Shown here piece by piece: positions 1-11,600 of a DNA stretch of 26,733 bases. Both the position numbers and the translations under genes were made by a program. The number at the start of each line of letters is the position of its first letter. Position 1 is the stretch's first letter. This stretch comes from an uncultured archaeon (lineage in GTDB: Archaea; Thermoproteota; Nitrososphaeria; Nitrososphaerales; CALBXV01), in assembly GCA_937890045.1 (NCBI GenBank), contig CALBXV010000439.1, forward strand, positions 1-26,733. Reading direction: 5' to 3'. The notes under the pieces were generated by a model, which saw only the letters and a list, made by a program, of their open reading frames with translations, did no database searches and had not been told where the DNA came from.

Positions 1-2
1 GA

Positions 3-80
3 CAGAAACCTCAGAATATGATAGTGAAGTATGGGATGAAGCTTAAAGCAGAGGTTGAACAGTTAAAGAACAGTGATTAA
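3..80 (+). CDS. C-terminal end of an upstream virion-region gene (partial)
   Basis: An open frame enters from the left edge and stops at TAA 78-80, 19 bases before the next start. The visible 25 residues (QKPQNMIVKYGMKLKAEVEQ and five more) look like a charged amphipathic helix. A second frame is open to TAA at 44-46, but stopping close to the next gene and the helix-like composition favour this one. The function cannot be told from so short a fragment. Same strand and spacing suggest it belongs to the virion gene block. Confidence 0.45.
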   Translation, partial: QKPQNMIVKYGMKLKAEVEQLKNSD

Positions 81-99
81 ATTTAACGTGGATTAAAAT

Positions 100-822
100 A
101 TGGCAAGCAGGAAGACATCATTATATTCAGCTCATCAAAAGCTGAAGAGTGTAAGGTCTAAAAGAACTGGATATAGAAGAAAGCGTATGGACCTTGCACA
201 GGGCCGTGCAAAGACACAAATAAAAGCTGAAGCTAATAGAGAAGCTCTTGGTGAAGTTGTAAGTGGACTTCAATCTATTTCTACTATGGCTGGTGAGTGG
301 AAGCAACAGAGAGAGATGGACACGTCAATACATAAAGCTTTTGAAGAGATGGGGGGTATCCAGGCTAAAGAAAAGACAGGCCTTAACAAACTATTTGGAA
401 GCAAGTACGACTATTATCAAGGTGACCAGAAAATGGGAGCAATTGAGAAGCATCAGGCGTTAGTTGATTATAGTGTTGGCGAGGATAAAAAAAGTAAGTA
501 TTGGAATAAACAAAGTGGAGGAGATGAATCTGATAAACAAACAGCTGTCCCTCCTGTGGCGACTAATAAAAAGCTAGATGAATTTGAAGAGAAAGAAGAT
601 ACTACCATGGCAAGTAATTTGGGACAGCCTTTAGATGCGGCAGCAGGCGCATCAAAGAATAATATTGTAAGTAAAGCGCAATTAGATACATTTATGAAGT
701 CAGATAAATATGATCCAGGTTTGGGTAAAACCCCTTTAACCCAGTATATGAACTATCAGAATAGTGCGCAAGGGATAGCTGCTCAGGAATTTAACCCCGA
801 TACAGTTTGGGAGAATAGATAG
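100..822 (+). CDS. Hypothetical virion-region protein, 240 aa
   Basis: I do not recognise this family. The first 50 residues are strongly basic (runs such as RSKRTGYRRKR) and helical, followed by a charged, glutamine- and lysine-rich middle and a C-terminus ending in NPDTVWENR. There is no signal peptide or membrane segment. It opens the run of plus-strand genes leading to the 3055-aa giant, and its stop lies two bases before the next ATG, so it is probably co-translated with the internal-virion-type protein that follows. The context of structural genes suggests a minor virion or internal core protein, or an assembly factor. The Shine-Dalgarno is weak (GTGGA about 9 bases upstream). Coding status is convincing from length and packing. 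Confidence 0.8.
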   Translation: MASRKTSLYSAHQKLKSVRSKRTGYRRKRMDLAQGRAKTQIKAEANREALGEVVSGLQSISTMAGEWKQQREMDTSIHKAFEEMGGIQAKEKTGLNKLFGSKYDYYQGDQKMGAIEKHQALVDYSVGEDKKSKYWNKQSGGDESDKQTAVPPVATNKKLDEFEEKEDTTMASNLGQPLDAAAGASKNNIVSKAQLDTFMKSDKYDPGLGKTPLTQYMNYQNSAQGIAAQEFNPDTVWENR

Positions 823-824
823 TA

Positions 825-1478
825 ATGTCTACTACTGGATCAACATTACAACAGGTTGGTGGATTAGCTGCCACTTTTGGCGGACCTCCTGGTATGGCTG
901 TTGGGGCTGCTCTTGGCGTATTAGGAACTGGACTAGATATGTTCAGCAAGTATAAAGAACAGGGTAATTTATTAGATAAATATGGTCAGGAAGCAAAGAC
1001 TATTAAGTCTGATATTTCTGCCCTTGGAGAAGAAGAAGAAGCTGAGCTGGGGATATTCTCTGAAGGAGTAGAGAGGCAGAGGTCTCAAGCTGGGTTTACA
1101 GCTGGAGTTGAATCTGAAGCTTCTACTGGCAGATATGGTGAATCAGTAAGGAAAAGTAATCTTGCTTATGGTGGTACTCAAGAGTCTGCTAAAGCAGAAG
1201 AAGATGAACGAAGAGGGACACAAACTGATTACCAGATGCAAGGAATGAGAGCAGGCGAATTGGCTGGTATATCAGACATACAAAAAGATTTTACTGCAAG
1301 AGAGGATGCTCTATTGGGTCAGCTGGGGGAAATAGAGACAGCTATGGCTGGAGCTAAGAGTCAGAGGAAAGGTATACTCGCTGCAGGCGCAATACTTTCA
1401 CCCGCTCTCGCAGGAGCAACAATGTGGAATCAATATCAGAAGGGTAAGGTTGGTGATCCTCCAACTGAGGCAGGATAA
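825..1478 (+). CDS. Putative internal virion (ejection) protein, gp14-like, 217 aa
   Basis: The N-terminus (residues about 8-36) is a Gly/Ala-rich hydrophobic stretch, the centre (about 45-175) is charged and helical with many Glu, Gln and Arg, and a second hydrophobic Ala-rich stretch lies near residues 183-202. Two membrane-active segments flanking a helical core recall the small internal or ejected proteins of T7-like podoviruses such as gp14. That comparison rests on architecture and gene order, not on a recognised motif. GGGAGA lies about 10 bases before the start. The stop overlaps the next start as TAATG, which implies coupling. It probably acts with the following genes in forming the DNA ejection channel. 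Confidence 0.6.
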   Translation: MSTTGSTLQQVGGLAATFGGPPGMAVGAALGVLGTGLDMFSKYKEQGNLLDKYGQEAKTIKSDISALGEEEEAELGIFSEGVERQRSQAGFTAGVESEASTGRYGESVRKSNLAYGGTQESAKAEEDERRGTQTDYQMQGMRAGELAGISDIQKDFTAREDALLGQLGEIETAMAGAKSQRKGILAAGAILSPALAGATMWNQYQKGKVGDPPTEAG

Positions 1479-2617
1479 TGGCAAGTATATCTGAAGCTTT
1501 AAGATATATGGCTGACAGGGAGGTTCAGATTACCCAGCGTCAACGGCAGGGTATGCAGTATGCTCTTACTCTTGCTCAATTTGAAGCTGAGAAGTCTTTC
1601 AAGGAGCGACAATTTCAGCGTGATGTATTCCAGACTACTTTAAGCAGACAGTATGAATTGAATGAGGAAGCTCTTGGTCAGTCAGTAGGAAGTTTCTCGT
1701 CCAAGGTGGCGGCTATGGCTGATACAGTAACGGGTTATAGTTACGCTGAAGAAAAAACTGATGCGAATCTAAAGGCTTATCAGAAAAAGTTAATTAAGAA
1801 GGGACATTTCACAGCTGCTGACGCTAATTCTATTATGGCTGTATTGAGTGGTATGGATTCTGAATCTGAATATGTACAGAAAGGGGCTAATGCGTCAGCT
1901 CAACAGTTAGCTGTGAGAATACAAAATTCTTATAAGGCTGCTGCAGCGTTAGGTGCTGAGCAAGCTGACCCGACTGTGAAGCCATGGCTTGATACGGGTA
2001 TAGTAGGAGGAGCTACTAGAGAAGAGAGGGCTGCTAATGATATGATGATGAGAAATATAGCTGGTTCTCTAAAAAATAGAGATTCTATTAATAAAGAATT
2101 TATGGATATGACTGAAGATGACTTTGAAATGGATACTGATTTATATGAATTAGCTTCTACGGCTGAGGAAGCTGTTGCTCAAACTACTGTTAGTACCGTA
2201 GATCAATTACCAGGGTCAGCTGCTGATAGAGTTTCCCTTATCAGAGAATCTAGAGCAACAACAGAGAAAGATAAAGTTAGCTTACAAGAAAGATTAAATG
2301 AGTTAGAGATTCAAAGGAGCTTGGGTGTTACAGGCCTTGATGACCAAATATCACAGATTAGTATGGATATTACTACAGCTACTGGTGACCTTGAGAAGTT
2401 GGAGGCATTAGAAGGACCAGCACAAACAGAGTTAGAGTCTATGCAACTTATTAATATAGCTAAACAAGGAAATAAAGGATTTATCTTAGAGGCATTAGAA
2501 AATGGAGAAATAACACAGGATATTGCTGATAACTTATTGGAGATTGCAGAACAAAGTGGTCCTAAAGTTCAGCAAGAGTTCTTTAAGAGAAAAGGATTGT
2601 CTGGGAGACAGTACTAA
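1478..2617 (+). CDS. Putative internal virion protein, 379 aa, helical
   Basis: This protein is almost wholly predicted helix, rich in Gln, Glu and Ala, with a long charged stretch at about residues 10-70 (many R/Q/E) and a coiled-coil-like region near 250-315. No catalytic motif, signal peptide or membrane segment is visible. It starts on the TAATG overlap with the gene upstream and stops two bases before the start of the 3055-aa giant, so the three are one translational unit. Position between a gp14-like protein and a very large virion-type protein fits a component of the inner core or ejected complex. Family not recognised, so the functional part is inference from context. Confidence 0.6.
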   Translation: MASISEALRYMADREVQITQRQRQGMQYALTLAQFEAEKSFKERQFQRDVFQTTLSRQYELNEEALGQSVGSFSSKVAAMADTVTGYSYAEEKTDANLKAYQKKLIKKGHFTAADANSIMAVLSGMDSESEYVQKGANASAQQLAVRIQNSYKAAAALGAEQADPTVKPWLDTGIVGGATREERAANDMMMRNIAGSLKNRDSINKEFMDMTEDDFEMDTDLYELASTAEEAVAQTTVSTVDQLPGSAADRVSLIRESRATTEKDKVSLQERLNELEIQRSLGVTGLDDQISQISMDITTATGDLEKLEALEGPAQTELESMQLINIAKQGNKGFILEALENGEITQDIADNLLEIAEQSGPKVQQEFFKRKGLSGRQY

Positions 2618-2619
2618 AC

Positions 2620-5600
2620 ATGCCGCTTCAGGACGGCCTTACAGATAAATTTAGACAGCAGTTATCCAGTGCTGGGATATTTGCTGACGACCAAGAAATC
2701 ACATCATTCCTTGAGAGACAAAATCTAACCCCAGGACTTCCATCACCTGGTACAGCTCCTCCTCCAGGGGAAGCTCCAAGCCTAGAAGAACAGCGTAGAA
2801 GATTAATTGAGGCTGGTTTATTAGACCCGTCCCAGGCTGCCGTTACTGATAGAGGCATTGGTGGTAACATGTTGTCTGGTCTTGGAGAGTTTGTATGGGG
2901 AGCTCTAGATACTGGAACTCTCGGCTTGATGGGATATGCTGATAGGAAGTTATTTGATGATACTCTAGCTGGGACTCTTTTAGGACCTGCTCCTGAGACA
3001 GAAGACACATTATGGAATACATGGGGAGCTGCCTTAGGTGGGTTGGCAGGTTTTATAGGAGCTGGCCCTTTTGGTGCGGTAAAGTTTGGAGCGAAAGCAG
3101 CTAAAATGGCTGCGGCTCCAGTTATTAGAGGGGCTGCAAAAGCTGGTAAACTTGGTGTGCCTAAGGGTACAAAGGTACTTAAATCAGTTACAGATGATAT
3201 GATTAAAGCTGGTACTAAGGGTAATGCCCTGAGTACTAAAGAAGCTGGTTGGGTAACGAGTCGTATAGAGCATCTAGTTGCTAGAGCAAAGACAGATAAA
3301 GATATAGCTACAAATTGGTCTTCACATGTTAAGAAAAATCTTGATGATATATTAGAGAACGGATTTGCTACTGGCAAATTAACAGCTGCTCAGAAAGATG
3401 CGGTCAAGAAGATGTTCCATAAAGACTTAGTTGGAACAAGACCAATGAATGACTTTGTTGATATTTTTGTTAATAAGATAGGTGGTAGAACAGGGTTTGC
3501 AGTAGGGTCTATGATTCAAGAAGCTACTATGTTTGGTACTATTGATGCTGTGATGGAAGGATTTGGAGCAGCTAAAGATGACAGGCCTTATGACTTCATG
3601 GCACCTGTTTGGGGTATGGGAGTTGGAGCTGGGTTTGGTGCCCTTAAATTTATGAAACCAGCTGGAAGGGGTGCTAGGTTTTCAAAGGATTTCCAACAGG
3701 GTATCAGAGGCGCTTTACTTACCAGTCCATTTAATAAAGTAAAGAACCTTACAAGACTTCAGAAACATGCCACAGTACTAGGTAATTTTTTCCAGCAGAA
3801 TAAAATAGATGATGTAGTTGAGGTCCTATACCGAGGTGCCAATCCTAAATTACAAGGAAAGATGGTGAGTTTTAAACTTGCGGACGCAGCTAAGATGTTG
3901 GAGAGAGATGGAGCTGGAAGACAAATGGGTATATATGGTAAGACTGGAGCTGAGCCATTAGGTGGTTTTCTTTCTAAAGATGCTGCTAAGAAAATGATTC
4001 AAGATGGCTTAGACCAGACCACAAAGAAGTACGGTAGAGAATTAATTAAATGGTCAGGTAAGGCTGAGTGGATGTCTATTGCTGAGAACTGGCATAGAAT
4101 GGTGATTGGAGCAGGTATAATGAATGGTAGGTCTATTGCTTCAATAGCCATGGGAGAATCTGAGTTTGAATTAGGCGAGATGTTACCTCATATACTTATT
4201 GGTGCTGCTGTTAATAGAAGAGGGATGCCAAGACAATGGGACTTAAATCCTCGCAGCTCTACAGGTGTCAGGAATGTTAATCAGTTGAGAATGAATCTCC
4301 ATGCTCTTGGCGTGGAGTCAAAACAGATAGATAGTCTTCCTAGCCTCGCAAGACAGACGCCTTGGCTTTCTAATCCTTTAAGAAACCAGCCCGAATTAAT
4401 TGATAGGGCAAAAGAGCTAGGTATATTTGTTGATAGCAAAGAAGCCACATTTGATAACCTCCCTAAGGGTGAGAACTCTATTGATAATTCTATTGGAGAG
4501 GGTAAGCAACAGTTTGATATACTTTATGGTTATTTAAACTCGGTTCAAGGTGAGAGAATAGAGGGATTCTTTATTAAGCCTAAGAGTATGATCTCTGAGT
4601 CTCAAGCTAATAAGATGCTTAAAGCCTGGGGAAAGCTTAATCCTGATGTAAAAGATGCGGCTGGTATGGAGAGGCACTTTGAAGAACATGCAGTTGATAA
4701 TAGTGAGGCACTAGAGAATGAATTTATAAATGCTATTGAGAGCCTATCAAAGATTCCCGAACTAAAATTTGTTGTTGATAAAAATAATTTGTCGAGTAGC
4801 CATTTACCTACTCTTGTTGCAAGTTTAGAATTTGCTGATGCGGTTGCGAAGGGAGAGGTTTCGATTAAAGACCCAGTCACAGGGAAAGAAGTTACTGGTA
4901 AAGAAGGGGCTCAAATATTATCTGATGCTATAAAGAAGGTGGAAAATTTATTCAAGATAATGAGAGAGGGTACTGGAATTGCCAGGTTCCCGAAGGATAG
5001 AAAGAGACCTCAAGATATACTAGAGGTTGGAGATTTACAATCTGAAGTACCAGCTGCTGAGTGGAACAAAATTATTGATGTGGTTACACAGTTGGAAGGG
5101 AAGGTAAACTACCCTGATTTACTGAGGGACGCTCCTTATGATTTAGCTGTTCATATGTTTAATAACGGTATTTATAGGGCGTCTAAAGCTGCTTCTAAAC
5201 TGTTTGATAAAAAGAATACAGAAGTTCATAGCCCTTTAAGAAAAATATTACTTGCTAATAATGTAGTTTCTACGGATGGTAATCTAGTAGGTAACATTGA
5301 TGCTTTTAAGTTTGAAGGTGGGACTGAAGCTGAGGTAAAACTTGCTAAGCAGTTGTTAGGTGATGTAATATCTATGGTAGGGATACAGGGTGACTATCAG
5401 ATTGTTGATGTTGCTGAAGGAGACATCACAGTTAAGACAATGGATATTATGGGTACGTTACCTACATCATTAAGGGGATTTCTTAATCAAAAAGGATTAA
5501 ACACGTCTCCTGATATACTCAATCTTATAAAGCATGGAGCAATAGATTATTTAACAAGAGAGCGAGTTAGAGATACTAGTTTATCTCATATGGATATTGC

Positions 5601-8600
5601 TCAGTTCCATAGTATTATGACCATGGTGATTGATAAGGGTTCTGGGTTTGCTGGGTTTGAACCATCAATGGAAGGTAAGCGTCCTGGATTCTGGATAAGA
5701 AAAGCTGAATTTGCTGGCAATATGGATCAGGAGTCAAAGGGGTATAAAAGCAGGCAAACAGCACTGGATCATTATAATTCTAAAGTAGATAGCCTTATAG
5801 AAAAGGGTGAAGGACTTATAGTATTAAAAGATACTATTGAACTTGCTAATCCTGATGTGGCTAATGCTTTATGGGATGCTACCATAGTAGCTGATGATGC
5901 TAATTCTGCCCGTGTAGAAATTCAAAAACTTATGGCTGGCCTTGATCCAAAGTATGGGGCTGTGTCATTACAGATACAAGACATGATAAATAAGGGAGGC
6001 ACTAATGTAGGTCGGGTGGCTGGAATCCTTCAGTCCGCTGGTGTTATTAAGGCTTCTTATGAAGATGGCCGTCTAACGTATACTAAATTTTATAAGAAGT
6101 TTAATGACCAGGCTGCTGAGCAGATTTCGACAGATATAGAATTTTCTAAGGGGATGACAAAGGAACAGTCTATTACTATAGCTGAGGAACAGTTGAGAAG
6201 AGCTGCTGATCTTGCGGATAATGCTGATACTGTTATTAAGCATAGGACTAAGACCTTACAAGAATTTTTTAGAGATAATAAGTTTAGGAATTTAAATGAC
6301 CATGTTGATGTTGATATTAAAGATGCTGGCGAGTGGTTAGATGGAAGAATATATCGAGCTACTGAAACTGGTGAACGTACAAAAGATGCTATATATGGAG
6401 ACGCAGTAAATAGAATTATAGATGAGATTATTGTAAAGAGAGATGGTAAGGATATTGCAGTAGGTGATCTTAGTGCTAGGTCAAAGGCTAGGGCGAGGAG
6501 AGAATATAGAGATGATGTAATGTCTATTGTTACTACCAGGGTACAGCAATTGGAGGGCACTAGTCTTGCATGGAGAGATGGTGTTGTTAATCCTGAGTCA
6601 TTTAATTATTTAGATAATCCATATGCACAGTTTTTCCGTAGAATTGGGCTTACTATTATACCTGTTACTGGTTCTAGTTCCACTTATCAAAATAAAGAAC
6701 GAGGAAGGTCTTCTCATGTATTCTTTTCTATCTTTGATTATCAGCCTACAGGTAAGATAACAAGACTTACTCCTGCGATTCAAACTATTATTAATAATGA
6801 GATGCTTGAGTTTAGGGCAGAGCTGGATAGGATGGATACGATTCAATTACCTGGTCGCCCAGAGCCAACACCTACAGGTGGTTTAATTATAATAGAAATG
6901 TCTGGCTCTACACAGCCTTTTGCTATTTTAAAGAGTGAGTTTAAGGTTGTGAGAAATCAATTTAATTCTTTTATGGATAGGTTAAGGCCTTCCATAGATG
7001 ACGGTACTATTAGTGCTGAACCATTAGCTAGGCTAAGAAATATTCAGAATGCGTTAAATGGATATAGACCAGAGGGTCCACGTGTTGGTGATAGAGTAGT
7101 ACAAAGGGAATTAGGCCCTGGTGCTACTGAGATGGAGATAGTAGGGGTAGAGAATGGTAAGATTAGGATAGCTGAGAGCTCGGTAGATGAGACTGGTGCA
7201 AGGGTTCAAGGCGGGACTGTACGGGGATTGAAAGATGTTGGTGATTTTAGACCATTAGAAGAGTTTGCTGCTGGTGCTGAATATTATGAGGGAGCTGTAA
7301 GACGGTTATTAGTAGAACAGTTAACCAGGTCTAATGGTGACGCATCAAATTTAATTGAAGCTATAAATGGTCAAGACATTCAGGGTATTTTAAAAAGGTT
7401 CCCAATGGTTGAGACAAAGAATTTTAAGAGGGAAGTTCCTCAAATTATGGATGAGCTTCCTATGACTAGACAGGAGCGATCTCTATACGATAGTTTTAAA
7501 GATAGAGATGTTAATGTTGTACAGTGGAACGACGCAGATCATGCTAAAGTGGCTTCTGCTATTGCAGGTGATATTGCAAAGCTAGAAATTGATGGTGCTT
7601 TATTAAATGAAAGAGGCCAGGTATCTGGGTATGATAGTATTAGTTATGTTAGTAGAGATTATATGACATACCTTGCATTGACCAATGGGTTTAAGAATCC
7701 TAGTCAGCATTCATTGGTTAAGCCTGTTATATCTTCAGCTTATGGTCAGGATACTTTGTTACTTGGGAAGACATTGTTTGTTGCTTCTCCTGATTTACAG
7801 CGTTCTTTCTTTTCTAAGAATCCTAATGTAGATATTCTTGTTACCACTACTGCTTCTAAGGTAACTGATTCTAGGATTACACCTCTTGAGGTTACTGCTG
7901 AGCAGCTTAAGACTCATATAGTCCCTACTGAATCTATTTTTACTTTAAAGAAAGAAACTATTGGTGTTAAGCCAGATGCTATTGATAGTGAGAGCGCGGC
8001 TAAGTTGTCACAGTCGTTATGGAACTACGCAAATAATGTAGAGAGTGGCAATATATTTGAAAATGAATATCAGGGTAGACTCTCGGAGGCCCTTACTAAA
8101 GTGGGCGAGACTGTGCAGGATAGGGGTTCTAGGAATGCTTTTATAAGAGAGGGTGCTTTTGAATCACATGAAACATTAGAGACTCTATCAGGTGGTGGGG
8201 CTAGTGCTCAGACCGTTGGTGGTATGATATACTTTTCTATGCTACACCCACAGGCTGACCCAATGTCTTATAGTTCAAATATATTCCAGAATAAGTTATA
8301 TAAAACTTTTATTGATAAGGTAGTTAATAGGCAGAGTTATGAGGGTACCCATGCATTTGGTGGTAAGTCTGTTTTAATACAATCACCACATCATACACTA
8401 AGGCCTACTCTTGCAGATAGTGATGGTATAAAGCAAGTTGGTCAGATGATGTTACCTAACCATGTGAGGGAGGCGTCTCTTGCTGAACTGATTAATAAGG
8501 GACATGAGGTTAGGTTGATTTCAGTTAATGATGGATACAAAACTAAACTTGCCAGTGATGTATTCGGTGAAGAAGTATGGAATAATATGGTTAGTATTGG

Positions 8601-11600
8601 TGGTAATATTGGTGGGCTACATGATTTACTAGGGACATTGAACTCTATGTCTGGTGAGAAGGCTCATCCTAATTATGTTGTTGCTCATAATCAGGGGAAA
8701 ACTAAGTGGGTTTTCTTGGAAGGTGACCCACAGTTACAGAAGGCTAAGCAAGGAAGGAACCTTGTTAATGAGAGGTCGGGTAAGCATGCTACTGTGTATG
8801 AACATAAAAGAATTAAGGATGGTAATAACAGACCTATGGAGGTGTGGGTTGTATCAGATAAGAATCAATTAGATATTGCTTTAGATGCTGCTAAGGAAAT
8901 AGATGCTGATATTGCCACAGCTATTCAGGGCGGCCCTAATACATATGAGCTGGCTATTATGACTAATAGGTATCCTAGAACAAGACCTAATGATTTGTTA
9001 GTTCTTGGTTTAAAGGGGTTCTTAGAGAAGGGATATGGAAACTCAATGATAGTTAATAGTATGGATGTTCTTAATGTTTTAGAGGGTGATTATGATGTAG
9101 ATACAAATGACTTCTACTTTACAGCTAAGAAGAATATGTGGGACTATGCTCAGAGAACTCAGAAGCCATTTATTCAACATATTGATCCAGAAAAAATAGC
9201 AATACCTAATCCTGTAAACTTCCATCAAGGGATTACGGAAGAGAGTACAATGTTTCACGATCATTTTGTTGATTCTAACAAGCTTACTAAGAGGAAGGTA
9301 GTAGGGATGAGTCAGAACTTTCCTAGACTGCTTAGTCATTTGGAACATATAGGTACTAAGGATACAGTAGAGGGTAGCCCTACTGAGGGCATGATTGTTC
9401 TTTCAAATCATAGACGTAGAACACTTAATGGTGATATTGAGACAGTAAGAATTGCTATGGATTATGATAGCAATAATGTTCAGCATGAGATTGCACTACA
9501 ACAACAGTTTATGGTTGACTATGGATATGGTAGGCATCCAGAGCTGGCTTTACGACCTTCTGACTGGTCAGACTCAGTGTTGTTCCCTTCAAAAGAGGCA
9601 GGAGCTCCTTCAAAAGAGTATAGTTCTATTGGGTTTATAAATAATGTTATAGCATCTGCTACTGAACTTGCACAACCTAGAAGGCCAAGAGTCTTTGTTA
9701 AACATGTGCAGGACCCTAAGACTTTAGAGTGGGAACCTGTTGATTTAAACTGGGCTGAGAAGCAATTTATAAAGATTCATATGAACCAGCATTCAAGAAT
9801 GTTAAAGACTTCAACTGAAATATTTGACCAGAGTGGTGAGGGAAAGAAGCCTGGTTATAAGGATGTACTAGATTATGCTGGAAGATACTTTTCTTTTTAT
9901 AATTCTAAGTATGTAGATAATAGAATTAATACTCAGTTATGGAGGATGGCTGGTGGTGATGAGACAAAACAACGACAGATAGAAGGTATCTTTGGTCGGG
10001 CTCAAAGAACATTAAAAGCTAATCGTAGATGGAAGTATGAAAATGATGAAGTAACATTAAAGAAGGATAAAAAGGGAAAGCCAATTGCTGAGGCTAGGAA
10101 AGATGATTTTATGTTTGTTGTTAAACAAGGTCCTCGTAGCCATGACATAGAATTTAATGAGACATTAACAAAGAATATAGATAATTTACATGAAGGGTTT
10201 GGTGGCTCTGTATATGATAGGATTTTAAATCAGGTATGGAGGGACGATCCGTTAAAGATTGATATTGGTGGGACTCGTGGTCTTACTGGTACCCATATGG
10301 AAACTATTGATTTTGCTATTGCTGATTACATGGGAAGTGATAGGAGTAAAGGTGACCTTGATGCATTTACTATGGATATGGCAAGAATGGTTACTCAAGT
10401 TAATAAGGGGACTGCTCAGCTTAAATATTTAAAGGCAGAATGGGGTAGAACCTCAAGAAATAAGTATTTAAAGGAAGCTGACAAAAAAATTAAACTTGAT
10501 GCTTTGAATGAGTCTATTACTAAGGTAGAAGCACGAGTAAAAGATTTCTTACCTACTGAGTATTGGAATAAGAGGAGAGGTGAGGATGTTCCTTATGCTC
10601 CATTAGAATATGTAAGTGTTACTGGTGATGAATTAATTAAATCAACTGTACAATTATATACTATAAGGGGTGCTTTAAAGCTTGATCCTGCTAGGTTTGG
10701 CGGTGAGGCTATGAATAAGGACATACAAGATATAAGAAAGATTTTGGCAACCTATTATTCTGATGATAATGCCATGAAAACTACTCTTAGGTTTGGCGAG
10801 ACAACACTGCTTGATGAAACAAAGATTGAGTATCTAGCAAATACTAAGCCATCTCAGACAGTAGAAGAGGTGGTATATAATTTGATGGATAAGGGTGTGC
10901 AAGATTATGGGTTTGCTTTCCTTCTAAAGTTTGCTGACCCAGGAATGAGACGAGATCAGATTGGTGTATTTAATGGAAGGCCTGTTCCTGTTGCTTATGT
11001 TGGTCAAGATGGCACAGCTCCTAAGAGGTATGCAAGAATATTAAAGTATCTTACAAGGAAAGCTTATATGGACGGCTCTTCTTCTGCTAAGGCAGCTCTA
11101 GAAATTCTAACTAGTACAGAAGCTTCTTATGATAATCTATTAAGAAAGAAGGTTAGTTATATGCCTGATATGACCAACCCTATATGGGGAGGAGAGTATA
11201 ATCTTAGGATTCCTGACTTTCCTAGGAGTATGCAATCAGCATTCACTAGATTTAATTCTATTAGTTTTGGAAGGGAAACAGGTGGTAGAAGGGATAAGTT
11301 TGGACTGTGGGACAATGATTTGATAGAGTTTTATCGTGATATATTTATTCTTCAAGGCGCTGAGCCTGAGTTTGATAAGTATATGGAGAAGATCACAAAC
11401 TCTAGAGCTCTCAAGCTTGGCTCTCAGCCCTCTGATCCAATGAAATATTTTGCTGAGATATTGGAGATTCAGCGTGTTGAGGGTAACATACATGAATTTG
11501 TTAGTAAGGCTTTATCATCTGGTATCACTGCCTCTGGCAATAAGGTGGTTCTTGAAAGGTTTAAAAAGAATCCCATCTTTGTTCTTCTTGGTGGTATGGA

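Noticed and set aside
2628..3377. 249-codon open frame on the minus strand inside the giant gene
   Set aside because: Antisense shadow of a well-supported gene. It has low-complexity, hydrophobic Ala/Ser/Pro-rich composition and no ribosome site in context.
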